Shown here: piece after piece, positions 63,856-64,000 of the stretch | How positions within the stretch are numbered: the first letter of the stretch is position 1 | How the letters are laid out: each line of letters begins with the position of its first letter | Assembly (NCBI RefSeq): GCF_900156535.1 | Contig: NZ_FTNV01000002.1 | Coordinates: 62,001 to 126,000, forward strand | Direction of reading: 5' to 3' | Source: Roseovarius nanhaiticus | GTDB lineage: Bacteria; Pseudomonadota; Alphaproteobacteria; Rhodobacterales; Rhodobacteraceae | DNA length: 64,000 nt | Program-made: the position numbers and the translations under genes | Notes under the pieces: generated by a model | What the model saw: the letters and a program-made list of their open reading frames with translations, nothing else | Database searches by the model: none | What the model was told of the DNA's origin: nothing

Positions 63856-64000
63856 ATGAAACTGATCGACATTCCGGATGATACGCCCCTGCCCGTTGCT
63901 CATCGGCTGGCCCGTCTCACGATCTTCTGGTCTGAGCCGCGCCTGCGCCGGGCCGAATGGGCCATGCTGGTCTGCCTCGCCAGCCATGATGGCCTGCACG
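63856..64000 (+). CDS. Probable MarR-like regulator, 5' part only
   Basis: First 48 residues from ATG 63856. RLTIFWSEPRLRRAEWAMLVCLASHDGL resembles the start of MarR-type winged-helix proteins. Divergent from the TRAP operon, so it may control it. Cut by the window edge; the DNA-binding helix is not visible, so the family is tentative. Confidence 0.5.
   Translation, partial: MKLIDIPDDTPLPVAHRLARLTIFWSEPRLRRAEWAMLVCLASHDGLH

Noticed and set aside
1-64000. tRNA, rRNA, CRISPR array, IS element or prophage
   Set aside because: No cloverleaf-like segment with a TTCGA-type arm, no regular spaced repeats, and no transposase, integrase or phage structural genes were seen on either strand.

Overview
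The window is chromosomal DNA of a high-GC alphaproteobacterium, most likely of the Rhodobacteraceae (Roseobacter group). The basis is the gene order hflK-hflC-DUF2065-degQ, the yfgM/bamB/der block, the four-subunit sarcosine oxidase operon, ccmI-ruvX-DUF1289, a TRAP transporter operon and the general protein flavour. No rRNA, tRNA, CRISPR array, intact insertion sequence or prophage is visible. The assignment rests on reading protein motifs and gene order, not on a database search.

Layout. 1-8.7 kb (minus strand): truncated BCCT osmolyte transporter; DegP/DegQ protease operon with the HflKC membrane complex; glutathione reductase; a small membrane protein; RpiA. 8.8-14.7 kb (plus): glutathione S-transferase, Tat-exported solute-binding protein, Bcr/CflA-type MFS exporter, SerS, TspO-like membrane protein. 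14.7-18.4 kb (minus): Der GTPase, BamB, YfgM-like TPR protein. 18.7-23.8 kb (plus): RND efflux adaptor and an enlarged RND pump. 23.8-30.7 kb: Atm1-type ABC exporter, LysM protein, LOG protein, RarD, host-attachment-like protein, Fe-SOD. 30.9-36.2 kb (minus): sarcosine oxidase soxBDAG, with two perfect palindromes in the soxB-soxD gap. 36.4-41.7 kb: ccmI-ruvX-DUF1289, MliC-like inhibitor, dioxygenase-like protein, TSUP permease, DusA.

42.1-54.5 kb is an accessory block of mostly exported proteins, few of which belong to a recognisable family: a trypsin-like protein with an intact His/Asp/Ser triad, two unknown exported or membrane proteins translationally coupled to a class-3 lipase, an M15 peptidase coupled to a 1568-residue secreted protein carrying peptidoglycan-binding and LprI-like domains, a GNAT/FemAB-like protein and small unknown ORFs. 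It is followed at 54.6-59.9 kb by a 1763-residue protein with an OmpA-like domain near its C-terminus and no signal peptide. This block is the best candidate for an undescribed system, probably acting on or in the cell envelope.

59.9-64 kb: a TRAP transporter operon (dctQ-dctM-dctP) whose last gene is a coupled alpha/beta hydrolase. It diverges from a truncated, probably MarR-like regulator, with a dyad operator candidate between them.

Tight stop/start overlaps (TGATG, ATGA, GTGA) are common throughout and were used to choose starts and group genes into operons.
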